Assembly: GCF_000417875.1 (NCBI RefSeq)
Contig: NW_006920875.1
Location: forward strand, 474,538-538,537
Direction: 5' to 3'
Origin: Pseudozyma flocculosa PF-1
Lineage: Eukaryota; Basidiomycota; Ustilaginomycetes; Ustilaginales; Ustilaginaceae
Length of the DNA stretch: 64,000 nt
The notes under the pieces are model-generated. The model searched no databases. It saw only the letters and a program-made list of their open reading frames with translations, and was not told the DNA's origin. This document shows positions 1-13,876 of this stretch, in pieces. Made by a program: the position numbers and the translations under genes. The first letter of the stretch is position 1. Every line of letters begins with the position of its first letter.

Positions 1-2087
1 CTGTCTGCGGGCGAACCTCGGGAGAGGACTGCAGAGGACGAGAGAAGAAGAGAGACAGAGGGACGCGCGGGGGAGGTCCAACGAGGCTCGGTGCACGGAG
101 GCTCGTATCTTTGCCAGACCGCGCGCCGTTGAGCGCCTCGAGCGGACCTCCCGCGTCGTCCCCCGATCTCTATCCTTCTCCCACGATGCCCTCGCAGGCC
201 CAAGGACGCAACTGTGCAAGACGAGATCCCAAAGGTCATCGACTGAGACCAGGTGCGGTCGAGGTGATGGCGAAGTGAGGCTCAAACGAGGCCAGACGGA
301 AACGAGGGTTGGATCCGTCTCCCCGGTTCGGTGCCCCGTACGCGCGCAGGGTACTTCCGAGATGTTGGTCGGTGGATGCGAGAGAAAGGGGAGAAAGGGG
401 CGGTGGCGAAATAAGGGAACGGGTGAAGACGACGTCTAGCCTGATCCCGCCCGCGTAAACGGACAGGGGGACGTCGCACCAGCCCTCGCCTCGCGCCGCA
501 CCGCGAGCGGAGCAGCGCGACAGAGACCGCCCCTCCATGGTTCCCCTCCCTCGCCGCAGCCGCGACTACTGACCTCGGTTCCCCAGCGAGCTCCAGGACG
601 GTGATCCGGGTCGAGCGACGGCCAGGTCTCTCCGTAAGGCCTCTCGCCAGGTGCGCATCCACCTCCAGTCGCAGCATAGCCGCACGCAGCCGCCAAGACG
701 ACCTGCGAGCGAAGGGCAGCAGGGTGAAAAAGAAGCAAGATGCCCGGAAACGTCGGGGCCGGACCGGCTCGGCGAGATCGAGTCGTACCATTACGGTGAC
801 GGCCGCTTTCCGCGATGCGAGTCTCTGGATCCGGACGCCCTTCCAAACAGATCTGTGCTCTCCCCATGGCGCTGCCCCTCTCGGTCGCCTCGTGCAGCCA
901 CGACGGAGCCCGCCCCCCCTCACCTGCGTCGCGAGACGACAGAGCGGGAGGGCGATGGAGCTGGAGGCTTGCCAACCGCGTGTACCTGTCCGTATGGTGG
1001 TGGTGTGGATGTGTCCGGGGACTTTCCCTACAGCGTGTTCTGGGGCCCCCCCGCGAGGAGGGTCAGAAAGGGGCTGCAATAAGGTTAAGCGGTCCTTTGC
1101 GGGTCTCTCTGGATGGATGGTGGTCGCCGGTTACTTTCGAGCCGTTGCGCCGACAGCATGTCGCGTCGGTTGCTCGCAGAGTCGTCTCGGTCCCGGCTTC
1201 GTCAAGAACAGAGAAACAGGAAGGCGGCGACCGCAACGTGTCAAGGCAGGAATGAAGGCAGTGACGACCCCAGCGTAGGCGATTCCGTCCCCGATGCGTC
1301 ATTCTGAGCCTCCAAAAGGCTCAGGATGGCGTTTCAGGAAGGATCAACAAAGCTGTTGCCGTCCAGGTCGAGCGGGCACGAGAGCGGCGGCGAGGCGAGC
1401 CAGGTATCTGCAGCCAACCAGCCGCAAAGCACCGGCCAGCTCTCGCCCCTGCTCCTCGCGGACCGCAGACCAGAATTGTGCTTGTTCGAGACAAAGCTTG
1501 TGTGGTGTGTGGCGTGTGTAAAAACAGAGGTGGTGGTGGTTGGAGAGACGAAGAAGGTGGGAGCGAGGCCATGGAGCCATGCTCTGCTGGCGCCGAAGAA
1601 GCAAAAGAGAAAAGAAAAAAATCTGCGGGACTGCCAATCGAGGCTGCGTGATGACTCTCTCGGGCGAGTGTCGAGAGAGTTGTGGTGTGACGTAGACCCT
1701 TGACCCACTTGGGCGACCCCCCTGGCTCGCTGTCTCGGTCTCTGTTGAGCCCTGCCTGGTTGGTGCTCCACTTTTGCGAGCCCCACGCACCGGGCGGCAG
1801 CGAACGGTTGCCCTCGCGCTGTGAAAGGCAGCCCAAAGGCAAGCAGACTACCGCCACCAACCACCACCATCACCACCACCACCACCACCACCACCACTGC
1901 CGCTACTCCTAGCCTCTTCCCTTCTCGTTCACGCCATCAATCTAACGGCACACGATCCCGTATCACGACTGCAACGTCAACCGCCACGAACTACCCAGGC
2001 CTTGGGGCGAACGCAGCACTCGCCCGCGCGCAACATCTCACAACATCCTCGACTGACCCGCCGTCCACATCCGGCCCCGCACACACC
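1..2087. other. Left-edge region without a recognised gene
   Basis: No open frame here resembles a known family, and the frames of 140-265 codons overlap one another on both strands, as expected in GC-rich DNA. The right part, next to the Rab18 start, is a plausible promoter and 5' leader. It includes a CAC-type trinucleotide run at about 1858-1898. The 3' end of a gene beyond the left edge could extend into the first few hundred bases, but nothing shows it. Confidence 0.4.
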
Positions 2088-2891
2088 ATGTCCGGCACGC
2101 CATCCGACATACCCACGCTCAAGGTGCTGCTCATCGGCTCCTCGTCGGTGGGCAAGTCGTCGCTCCTGTTGCGCTTCACCGACGACGAGTTCCTCTCGCC
2201 CGAGGAGACGTCGGCCACCATCGGCGTCGACTACCGTATCAAGGGCATCGAGGTCGGGGGCAAGCGCTTCAAGCTCTCCATCTGGGACACGGCGGGCCAG
2301 GAGCGCTTCCGCACCCTCACCTCGTCCTACTACCGCGGCGCCCAGGGCGTCATTGTCGTCTACGACGTCACCCAGCGCGACACGTTCGACTCGCTCCCCA
2401 CGTGGTTCAACGAGCTCGAGACGTTCACCACCAGCCAGGACGTCGTCAAGATTGTCGTCGGCAACAAGGTCGACAAGGAGTTTTCCCGCGTCGTCACCAC
2501 CGAAGAGGGAAAGGCGTTCGCCGACAAGATGGGCTGCCTCTTTGTCGAGTGCAGCGCCAAAAAGGGCGTCGGCGTCAACGGCGCATTCGACGAGCTCGTC
2601 AACACCGTGAGTCGCCCCGCACCGACCCCAAGGTCCGTATCGGCCGCAACCTGACCTCGTCCTGACCCGGTCCATCTCCCGCCCCTCTCCCTCGTCCACG
2701 CACAGATCATCTCGACGCCGTCGCTATGGCAAAAGACGGGCCCCGGCGTGCGAAGGCCCGGCGACAGGATGCCAGGCGGTGCACCAGCTGCCCACGCCGC
2801 CGACAGCAGCAGGGGCAACATCTCGCTCACCGATACGGGCGGCTACGTCGGCTACGGCCTCGGCGTGGCAAGAGACTCGTGCAGCTGCTGA
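2088..2891 (+). CDS. RAB18: Rab18-type small GTPase
   Basis: Exons 2088-2606 and 2706-2891 encode 234 aa. The protein has all the Ras-like guanine-nucleotide motifs: P-loop GSSSVGKS (17-24), TIGVDY (44-49), DTAGQE (67-72), NKVD (126-129) and SAK (156-158). The core YYRGAQGVIVVYDVTQRDTF and the WFNELE segment resemble Rab18 more than Rab1 or Rab8. The last three residues are Cys-Ser-Cys, a CXC signal for double geranylgeranylation, so the protein should cycle on and off membranes. Rab18 members act at the ER and lipid droplets. The second exon is needed to reach the CXC end: reading through the donor GTGAGT gives a product without it. The start is the first Met before the G domain, preceded by CACACC. 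The Rab18 subfamily call is family knowledge; that it is a Rab protein is certain. Confidence 0.93.
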
Positions 2892-3338
2892 TACCCCCCC
2901 TCCGTCCGCCCGTCGCCATAGATTTGTCCGCGCTCTCCTCCGATCGCACCACGCACCAGGCCTTGTACATATACCCGTCCCTTTCGCTCAGCAAGCCACC
3001 CGTCTTGCACCACGATCCGTCCAACCCACGCCGTCGCCTCTGCCTCACGTCTCCCTTACGCCTCTTTTGTCACGATTGGAAGCACGATTGACGGACACAG
3101 CCAGCATCGGAGCCGAATCCAGACGGCGGACGCTCATCGAAACCGGGAGCAGCAGAGGTATTATCGAGAGGCGCGATGCCAAGGCAAAGAGCGTGGGCGG
3201 GAAATCGTGGACGACAACGATACGAAAGCATCCTCCGAGCAGGAACGGCCGAAAGAAGGGCACAGGGTAGAAGAGGAAGGGTGGTTCAGGTCATGGGCAA
3301 CGAGCGTGGGTCAAGAGGGGGAAGACGGTCCTCGAAGA

Positions 3339-3466
3339 GGTCAGGGAAGGAATACAGACCAGGCCAAGGCCTAATCGACGAGTCTGAGCGGAAGATTGAC
3401 AGGGTCAGGGAAGGAATCCAGACCAGGCCAAGGCCTGATCGACGAGTCTGAGCGGAAGATCGACAA
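3339..3466. repeat. Two-copy 64-bp tandem duplication
   Basis: Two adjacent units (about 3339-3402 and 3403-3466), each beginning GGTCAGGGAAGGAAT, differ at only a few positions. They lie just past the stop codon of the minus-strand eisosome gene, so probably in its 3' UTR. The rest of 2892-3492 is the space between two convergent genes and shows nothing else. Confidence 0.8.
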
Positions 3467-3492
3467 CGGAGAAGGCTTGTCTCGACGGGCGG

Positions 3493-6400
3493 CTACTTGA
3501 ACTTCTTGAGCTTGCCAAAGAAGCCGCGTGCTTTGCCGCCCGACGAAGACTCAGCGGCCGGCGGCGGCGCGGCGGGGACGGTCATCGCACTCTGCCCGGT
3601 GACGCCGGGGGCTTGAGGGACGGGCGGCATGACCGGCTTGCTCTCGCTCGTCGACGACGGAAGATCGGCCGAGGTCATGTAGCCGCCTGCACCGGTTCCC
3701 GGCGCCTGAGACTGGGCTTGAGCCTGGGGCTGCGGGCTCGTGCCCTGGGCAAGTTCGCTCGTCTGCGACAGAGGGGGAGGCGCGCTGATCGAAAAGAGCG
3801 AAGGCGGTGCCTGTGCAGACGCGGGAGCCGATGCGACCGAGGCGGCATCGCCACCGGTCGCCGCAGGCGCAAGCACTGAAGCGGCCGTAGGCCTCTTTGC
3901 CTTTTTCTTGGACGAGGTCGAGACCTTTGAGCGTACCGAGGCCGCCTTGGACGACTTGGATGGCTTGCCACCCGTCGCCTCGCTCCAGCTCTTGCTCGCC
4001 GAGCCGAACGCCTTGCGCGCCAGCGAGTAGCCGTCGTCGTCGTCTGCCTCTTCGTCGCTCGACGAGTCGTTAGGCTGGTCGCGGATACGCGTAGACCACC
4101 CAGATCGCTCGCGACTCGCACCGAGATCGACCGGCCCGTCGGCCTTGGTCGACACGCGGGCGGGGGCGGCAGGCGGGGGCGCGATGCGGCTGCTCAGGGC
4201 CGACGGTGTCTGGCCGGATCGAACGGCCATCGGGTCCTGGCCGCCGTATTCGTTTCCTTTGGGCGTGGCAAAATCATCGGTCGGAGTGTCCGGGGGCAGC
4301 TTGGTGTCCGGAGCCATGCGGACGCTCTTTCGCCTGGCCACGCCGTCGGAAAGGTCGCTGTGGGCATTGCTGGGCGAGACCGTCAGCATACCAGCGTCTT
4401 TGCCGGTCTCCGCCTGCTCCGGGAGAACGGCAGCAGCCGAGATCGGGGGCGCCGCCGCCGCCGCGGACAGGCCAGTCAGGACTGGATCGAGGCGGTGCTC
4501 CGGATCCGCGAGGCTGGCATTGGCCTGGACCTGAGCGGCCTGGACAGCACCCTGACTGCCTCGGACATCGTGACCGGGCTGGTGCGTAGAGGCCGAGCCT
4601 TCCTCGGAGGAGGTGTCGCTGATGTCGGGCGCGCCGACGCCGTAGACTCGGCTCGGCTGCAGAGAGACCTTGCGGTCGGTCACCCGAGTGACTGCGGCGG
4701 CCGGCTTGGATACCTCGGGCTCCGTCGGCTGCGGGTTGGCCTCATCGGCTCGGACAAACGCGCGGTAGGTCTCCTCGGCCGACGGCGTCATGAACGGCTC
4801 GCTGGACTCGGTCAAGGCCGAGCCGCGGCGCTGCAGCTCGGCCCTCGACAGGTTTTCGAGGTCGATCTTGAACGGTTCCGAGTTGGGCATATCGAGCTTG
4901 GGCATCGGCGTCTTGCTTGACTGACTGGTAGCATCTCGAGGCTCGACAGTGCTGCCCGACTGAGCCACGCCGCCTTGCGGTCCGGCCTCTGCCGACGTCG
5001 CACGACCAACGGGCAGGTCGAGATGTCCAGTTCCGTCGATGGCATCGTCCTTGCCCAGGCTCGGGACAGGACGAGAAACGGTGGCCTTGGCCTCCGCGCT
5101 CGTCGTGACAGGTGGCTTGATAGTGGCAGGCTGAGCTGCGGCACCGCTGCTGACTGCAGGCTTGGTCGCTGCAGCTACAGCCTCGGCGGCTGCATTCGTT
5201 GAAGTGACGGGAGCAGGTGCCGTTGGGACGGGTGCCATCTGAGGCTGCGGAGGCGGCGCCTGCACCGGCGTCGTCTCGTTTCGGAGCGAAGAAGATTGGG
5301 CCGGAGCGGTGGGCGTGACCTTCTTGGGAGAGAAGGAGCTGCTGTTGCTCGTGGCGCGGCTGAGGCTCGGCGCCTTGAGCGATGGCTTCAAGGGCGCAGT
5401 CTTGCTGGCCGACGACCTGATCGATGCGGGGCGGGAAGACGGCTGCAGGCCTCCATCCAAGGCCGGGCTGCGCTGCGAGCTCGACTGGGGTCGCGACGAA
5501 GGAGCTTTGGGGACAACGCCGGCCATGGCCACGGCCTCGGCCGCCGTCATCTGACTGGCGGGCTTGCCGACCCACGAGGCAGTGCTGTACTTGCCCTCGT
5601 ACGGCGTGAAGGCGGTCAGGGGGCTTGATGCGCCGGCTTCGGCACCGCTCGAGGCGAGGACGCTTGTGCGTTTCTTCTTCTTGCCTGCGGAACTCTGCAG
5701 AGTCGAGCTGCGCGAGAGCCCGGGCTGAGCGGGCGCGGCAGCGTGACGCACGCCCGCGCTCGCATCGCCGGGCACGACGACCTGGGTGGGGACGGCCGGG
5801 ACAGCGCTGGCGCTGGTCCTCGTAGGCGCGGTGCCGATCTCGCTGCCAGCGGTCGCAGGCTTCTTCTTCTTCTTCTTCTTGGTCTTGGTGCCGCTGGATC
5901 GGACGCTGGCGGCACCGCTGGCGATGCCGGAGTTGGACGTCTGGCCGGCGAATCCGTTGCCCACAACGGACGCGCGGATGGCTGCCAGCTTCTCGTCCTC
6001 CTCCTGCTGCGCTCGGTTGCTCAGCGGACCGGGTGTGATCCTGCTGACGCTGGGAGTGCGGATGAACTTGCCCTTCATGCCGACGTCGCTGTTGGTCTCA
6101 CGGCCCCAGAGCGGCTTCGAGTTGTTGACGTGGCGGACCAGAGTGCGCGGATCAGGCTCCTCGTCGGAGCTGTCCGGCTCAGCCCTACGGATCATGCCCT
6201 TGCGCTTGTTGTCCTGCGTCTGCAAGAGGCGATCAGTCCGCGTATCCCAAGACTCCCGCTCCCGAGATGGAGGGTCCCGCAGGTCGGTCTTGAAGAGTTT
6301 CCCGACCTTGCCAAAAATCGAGTCGCTGCGCTTGACCGAGTAGCTGATGCCATCTTCAGAGCCGTTTGCGGGTCCGCGACCGGGACCTTGGTAGCTGACG

Positions 6401-7892
6401 CGTCCTGGTCGAGGTCCCCAGTTGGAGCTGCTCCGCCTGGGCTGCGTCTCATCATCCGACGTGTCGTCGTCGCGGCCGGTCTGGGGCGGAGGAGCTGTTG
6501 GGATGTGGCCAAAGTTCCTCGCCTGTGCAACGTCGAGGCGAGGGGCGCTCGGGACCGGAGGCATCGGGACCGAGGGCATGGCGTCCTTGGCGGGAAGCGA
6601 GGGCGCTGGACCGCCTGCGGGCGCCCGGCCGCTGGAGCCCTTCTTGGCCTTGCGCGTGTTGGAGCGGCTTGCGTTGGCGGCGGCAGCCGACTGTGGGATG
6701 TACGAGTCCTGGGTCTCTGCTGCCACGCCAAATTCGTGCGGGGCCGGGAGGTTCATGCGGGGCTCGATGAAGGCGCGCCTGTAGTCTTCCTCGCTGTCTG
6801 TGTCGGAGGGCGTGCCCTCCTGCTCCGCGACGTCGTTGAACTGCGAGGTGTACCTCTGGCCCAGCGGCACCGCGTTGCGATCGTTGTGCACCACCTGCGA
6901 TGCGGACTGCGAAGGCGTGACCGAGGCAATGTCAAATTGCTGCGAGAAGCGCGGGTCCAGCTCGCGGTGGTCTGCACATCGGACGGGCGGGAGCGTCGGA
7001 GAGAGATTGTCAGTGTTTCCTTTCCTCGATACAGGAGCCAAGCAGCACGCACGACCCCCGGGGACCCACCCTGGACATCCTTGAGGAACCCGCCATGGCC
7101 GTCTGGGATCAGACCGGAGCCGTTTACGGCAGCGTGGTCGTGCCCGCCGTGCTCGCCGCCGCCAGCGTGGAAGTCTGGCTCCGCTCCGTGATCATCGTAC
7201 TCGCCGTGCTCGACGCCCTCGTCGGCGTACATGCTCTCGTACTGGCCGCCTCCGCTGGCCTGGAGGAGCGGGCCGTGCGTGTCAAACTCGTCCAGAAGCA
7301 GAATCGCCTCCTTTGCTGCGTCGACCATGGCCGCGCCGGCATCGCCGAGCGTCTTCATGCGCATGGTGAGCGCCTCTTTGAATGTCCTGCGCTTGACGCC
7401 GACCAGGGCGGCCTCTTCGCTGGCGAGCACCTGCTCGCAGGCATGGAGCTCGCGCTGCGCGGCGAGAACCTTTTCGTTGCGCTCATCGTAGCTGAGCCCG
7501 TGATCCTTCTTGCCGACCTTTTTCTTGCTGGCCTTGATGAGCCGGCCGACGAGGATGTCGCGGTCGCGCACGACGGATCGGATGCTCTGCTCGCGGTCGA
7601 GGACATCCTTGAGCGCGCTCCGGTAGCCCTCGAGCGCCTGGACGTGGGTCCTCTCTGCGTCTGCGACCGACGCGAGCACCTCTGCGAGCGCTTGGGATGC
7701 GCGGGCGATGTCGGGCGCCTCCGAGGTGCCCCAGGCGGCTAGAGCGCTGGCGGCGGCATAGGCGGACGCCGAGCTAGAGGCGAGGTTGTCAATGTAGCTC
7801 TTTTCGCCCTTGATGAGGTTCTGGAGGAGGCGCGAGTCGGTGGGGTGCGGGCGCGAGAGGTTGGAATGAATGGCCTGCGGCGCGATCGACAT
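3493..7892 (-). CDS. Eisosome PIL1/LSP1-domain protein with very long disordered tail
   Basis: Exons 7892-7070 and 6971-3493 (one 98-bp intron, phase 1) give 1433 aa. Residues about 15-230 form a helical region beginning SRLLQNLIKGEKSYIDNL, with the repeated Ala/Glu/Lys pattern of the PIL1-type BAR domain in basidiomycete eisosome proteins. Such proteins coat furrow-like plasma-membrane domains. After a Gly/His-rich patch the remaining roughly 1150 residues are Ser/Pro/Ala-rich and apparently disordered, with several Lys runs and many acidic Ser/Asp/Glu clusters. The last residues, RGFFGKLKKFK, could form a basic amphipathic membrane-binding end. Yeast Pil1 and Lsp1 are only about 340 aa, so this is a much enlarged relative. 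Joining at the intron replaces a frame that would stop soon after the BAR region, and both sides are strongly open. Confidence 0.85.
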
Positions 7893-10230
7893 GCTGGCGA
7901 TGGGGCGTCGGTGGGCGGCACCCGTTGACCTGAAGCTGATCCGTGGTGTCCTGGCAGCCGGGGCGGGTATAGGGGAGGCAAGAACACGCTAGAAGATGTG
8001 CGCGATTGCCCGTTCTGATAGAGACCGGAAGGGTATCGGTACGCTCTGGCAGCAGCGAACGGCGCGAGAGAGAGAGAGAAAGAGGAGGAGGAAGGCTCGC
8101 AGCGGGCCAGAGGGATTGGACGGGACGTGGGCCTCGGAGGGATGGTGGAGGATGTACGAGAGAAAGAACAGGTCGACCGATCTGGATGGATGGCGGGCGG
8201 ACGGGCGAACGGGCTAATGGGGATGGTGGTGATGATGGTGGTGGAGCAGGAAGCATGAGGCAGCGAGGAGGATGCAGACGAGGCCGGCTCGTTACAGCAA
8301 GTCGTGCAGTACGTTGTCGAACCTGCGACGGCCAGCCTAGCTAAACGTCTCGGCCTGTGTAGACAGGCAAGTAGACGCGCTCCCGCTGCACGCCCAAAGG
8401 CCGGCCGCCCGACTGGATTGTATTGGGCCGGGCCGATGGCAAAGGGGCATGGGGGGGGCAGGTGTAGTCCGTATGCTTCCGCATCGGGGCTTCGACTACA
8501 AATCCTGCACAATGACGCGGTCACGGCCGCGGTCAGAGAAGCTAGGCCAAGTCAGCCGAGAGGGGAATGCAGCAAGCAAGCAAGCAAGCAACAAGCCAAA
8601 GCACCCCAGAGGGCACCGCGTCGCCGTCGACGGCCAAGCCGAGGCGCACAGACACGTACGGATCGACGGGAGGGCCGCACCAGCATCAACCAGCCTAGGC
8701 TCGGCCCAAGGCAGCGAAAGACCGCAGGTAGGTCGGTCGGATCCAGAGCAGGCCTGAGCAGGAGAAGTTGATGGCTTCGGCCCGCATCTCGCTCGCTCGC
8801 TCGCTTGGCCAGCTCGCCGTCGAGGCTAAGCAAAAGCTAAGCGCAGCTGGGCACGTCGCCGCGTCCTTCATCGTTCCTGGCAGGCCTGGCCTGGCCGGCC
8901 TCGCGCGCAGTCGTGGATCGTCGGCCGCTGCAGCAGGCACCCATCGAGGCACGGTGCTCTTGTCATCGGCAGCGGGCAGACGACGCTGGGTCGCGGACTC
9001 CGGAGGCCCCCTTCGCAGCGGGAGCGACGAGCCGTGCTGACCTACTGTACCTGCCTGTAGAGTCACCACCGCCATCCTACGCCTGCGTCTACTGTATGTA
9101 GATCGACCAAGCGCCTCGGCGGCTATGGCCGAGAATAGAATCGGCAGTCAAGAGAGTGAACATCGATATACGCTGCACGGCCTGCCGGTCCCCCCTCGCT
9201 CACCAAGCTTTCGTGGCCCCTTCTTTCCTTCTGCTGCGCGGAGACGTACGTTGGCTTTGGGCTCGAGGGTGGATCACCGCACAACCGAGGTCAACTTGGC
9301 GTTGCAGCGACCAGAATGAGGTTCGCGGCCAGGAGCAAGCAAGCTTGCAAGCGTATCTGGACCGCTTGCTGGCCTTTGTTCGCCTCTCCGTCCACATCTC
9401 GGCCGTCCGGGATCCCGTTGCCATGCCGCGCCCAGGAGCAGGCCTGACAGAGTGCGAGCGGCGGGTCGGAGAGCCTAGATGAGGGCGGTGTCCTGTGGTA
9501 CTGCACCATGAGACGGAACTCACTTCACTCGTATTGTGCGGCGCCAGCCTCTGCCCTTGTGAGCTGGAGAGGCTCAGGTCGGCCGCGTGTCCAGCAAACA
9601 AGCCTGCATCAGGTCCGAGAGAGGCTCAAACCGGTCGACCCTTTAGGGGGAGGCATACGCCGGCAGCCTGGAAAGGCGCTAGATGGAGCACGACTTGGCA
9701 GCGGACCTGCTCTCCAGCTGCTCGCACAGGGGGTCTCGCAAGGTACGGGCCGTGCTGGATGCTTCCTGCTCAAAGCGCGTTCCCACCTCGTCTACACGTT
9801 CGACTCGTTCCGTCTCCAAGGCTCTTGATCAACCGAGATGGCGAGCAGGCTCGTACTCTGTCAGCGCCGAGCGTCGTAGCGTCGTCCACGTTGCCAATAC
9901 TGTATTCGCGGCCGGATCCGCTTGGATGCAAAGCAGTCGATCTAGGCTGCAGCGCTCGTCGCCGAGTGCGGCCACGCACCGGGCTCGACGCAACGATGCC
10001 AACCGGGTCTCGACATGTCTGCGAGGCGTCCGGAACGGGCGAGCACGTCGTGGCGCCCTCGTGGCACCGCCGCCGGGGCAGTAACGCTCGCAGCACTGCG
10101 CAGACAGAGGCTTCAGGTCGCACTTTGCCGAGTCCATGGGCGGGCTTTCCTTTGGTTTTGCATGGTATTACAAGATGTTGCGATCAGGAGAAGGCGCACA
10201 GGGACTAGGACGAAGTCGAGCGAGGATCCC
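7893..10230. other. Intergenic region, no recognised gene
   Basis: This 2.3-kb stretch lies between the eisosome gene start and the HSP10 stop. The part nearest 7893 has an AG-rich tract (about 8067-8095) and is the likely eisosome promoter and 5' leader. A short AAGC repeat sits near 8570-8595. The open frames, up to 237 codons (9495-10208), have no family resemblance and overlap competing frames on both strands. Confidence 0.5.
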
Positions 10231-10843
10231 TTACTCGGTGATCTTTGCGAGAATCTCCGAGTCGCGGATCAAGAGGTACTCCTGTGGGAGGGGAAAAGCA
10301 GAAGGGAAGCATGCGATAGAGGTCAGCAACGGCCATGCGCAGCCTGCGGAAGAGATGCCCACCGGGCGCTCGAGCAGCAAAGCAGGCGGCAAGAAGAGCG
10401 CAGGGGCGGCTCTTGCCTCTCTCCGCCTCTGCCCGCCGAGGAACGAGCAAGACGCGAGACACTCACATCCTCGCCGACCTTGATCGAGTTGCCGCCCCAG
10501 CTGGGGAGAAGGACCTTGTCACCGGCCTTGACGCTGGGCGGGATGAGCTTGCCATCCTTGTCGGTGGCGCCGGGGCCGGCGGCGATGACGCTGGCCTCGG
10601 GGAGGGGCGACGAGGCGGCCGAAGAGGGGAGGAAGATGCCGCTCGAGGTCTTGGTCTCGGGCTTGAAGCGCTGGACGAGGACGCGGTCGAGGAGCGGAAC
10701 GACCGACTTGATGGAGCGGATAGTCGACTGGGTGGCCTGCAACGAGTTGCGGGTCGGTTTAGAGGGGGAAAAGACAAGGAGGTGTCAATGACGGGTGCTG
10801 CGCTGGTTCTGTAGCCGATGTGGCCGTCAATTCAACTCACCAT
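10231..10843 (-). CDS. HSP10: Mitochondrial co-chaperonin HSP10 (GroES/Cpn10)
   Basis: Exons 10843-10841, 10736-10467 and 10281-10231 encode 107 aa, the usual size for the family. The protein starts MATQSTIRSIKSVVPLLDRV and ends EYLLIRDSEILAKITE. It contains the GroES core: LLDRVLVQR, the mobile loop region KTSSGIFLP, and the SWGGNSIKVGED strand. Hsp10 forms the heptameric lid of the Hsp60 chamber in the mitochondrial matrix. Exon 1 is only the ATG triplet, with donor GTGAGT immediately after it; the second exon cannot be translated otherwise, because no Met lies in frame before ATQST. The gene is head to head with HSP60 across 744 bp, matching their joint function. Confidence 0.95.
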
Positions 10844-13494
<2,651 letters not shown>

Positions 13495-13876
13495 GCTAGT
13501 AGCCGCCCTCCCCCCGCCCCCTCGTTCCCTCTTTCCTCGCTCCTCTAGATTCAGTCGCTCCCTGTCTGCCTTATTCCTGCCATCGCAATCATGTACTCTG
13601 TTGATGTGTCCCTTCAGGTCATCTTGGTTCGCTACCTCTGGTCCCTCCCATGGCGCCCTCGCCTCTAGCTAGGAATCGACCCTCAAAAACGGCAGCGGCG
13701 TCGCAGCGGCGCTGCTGCGCAACCGATGACGGAACATCGTGTATCAATCATCATCACCGCTCCATGCTATCCTCTCACGGCCCTTGCCCGACGTCGGTGC
13801 CGAGACAGAACGATCCGGTCCTTTCCTCTCCTCCTTCGCCCCCCAGTCGGCGTGGATTTGGCGGCGGCGGTCATGG
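13495..13876. other. Space between convergent HSP60 and SWAP-domain genes
   Basis: This 382-bp stretch must hold the 3' UTRs and polyadenylation signals of both genes. No coding potential or repeat of note was seen. Confidence 0.6.

Noticed and set aside
601..1278. A 225-codon plus-strand frame near the left edge
   Set aside because: It begins with GTG, is Arg/Ser-rich without motifs and overlaps equally long frames on the other strand.
9495..10208. A 237-codon frame downstream of HSP10
   Set aside because: The start is GTG, the composition looks random and there is no similarity to a family.
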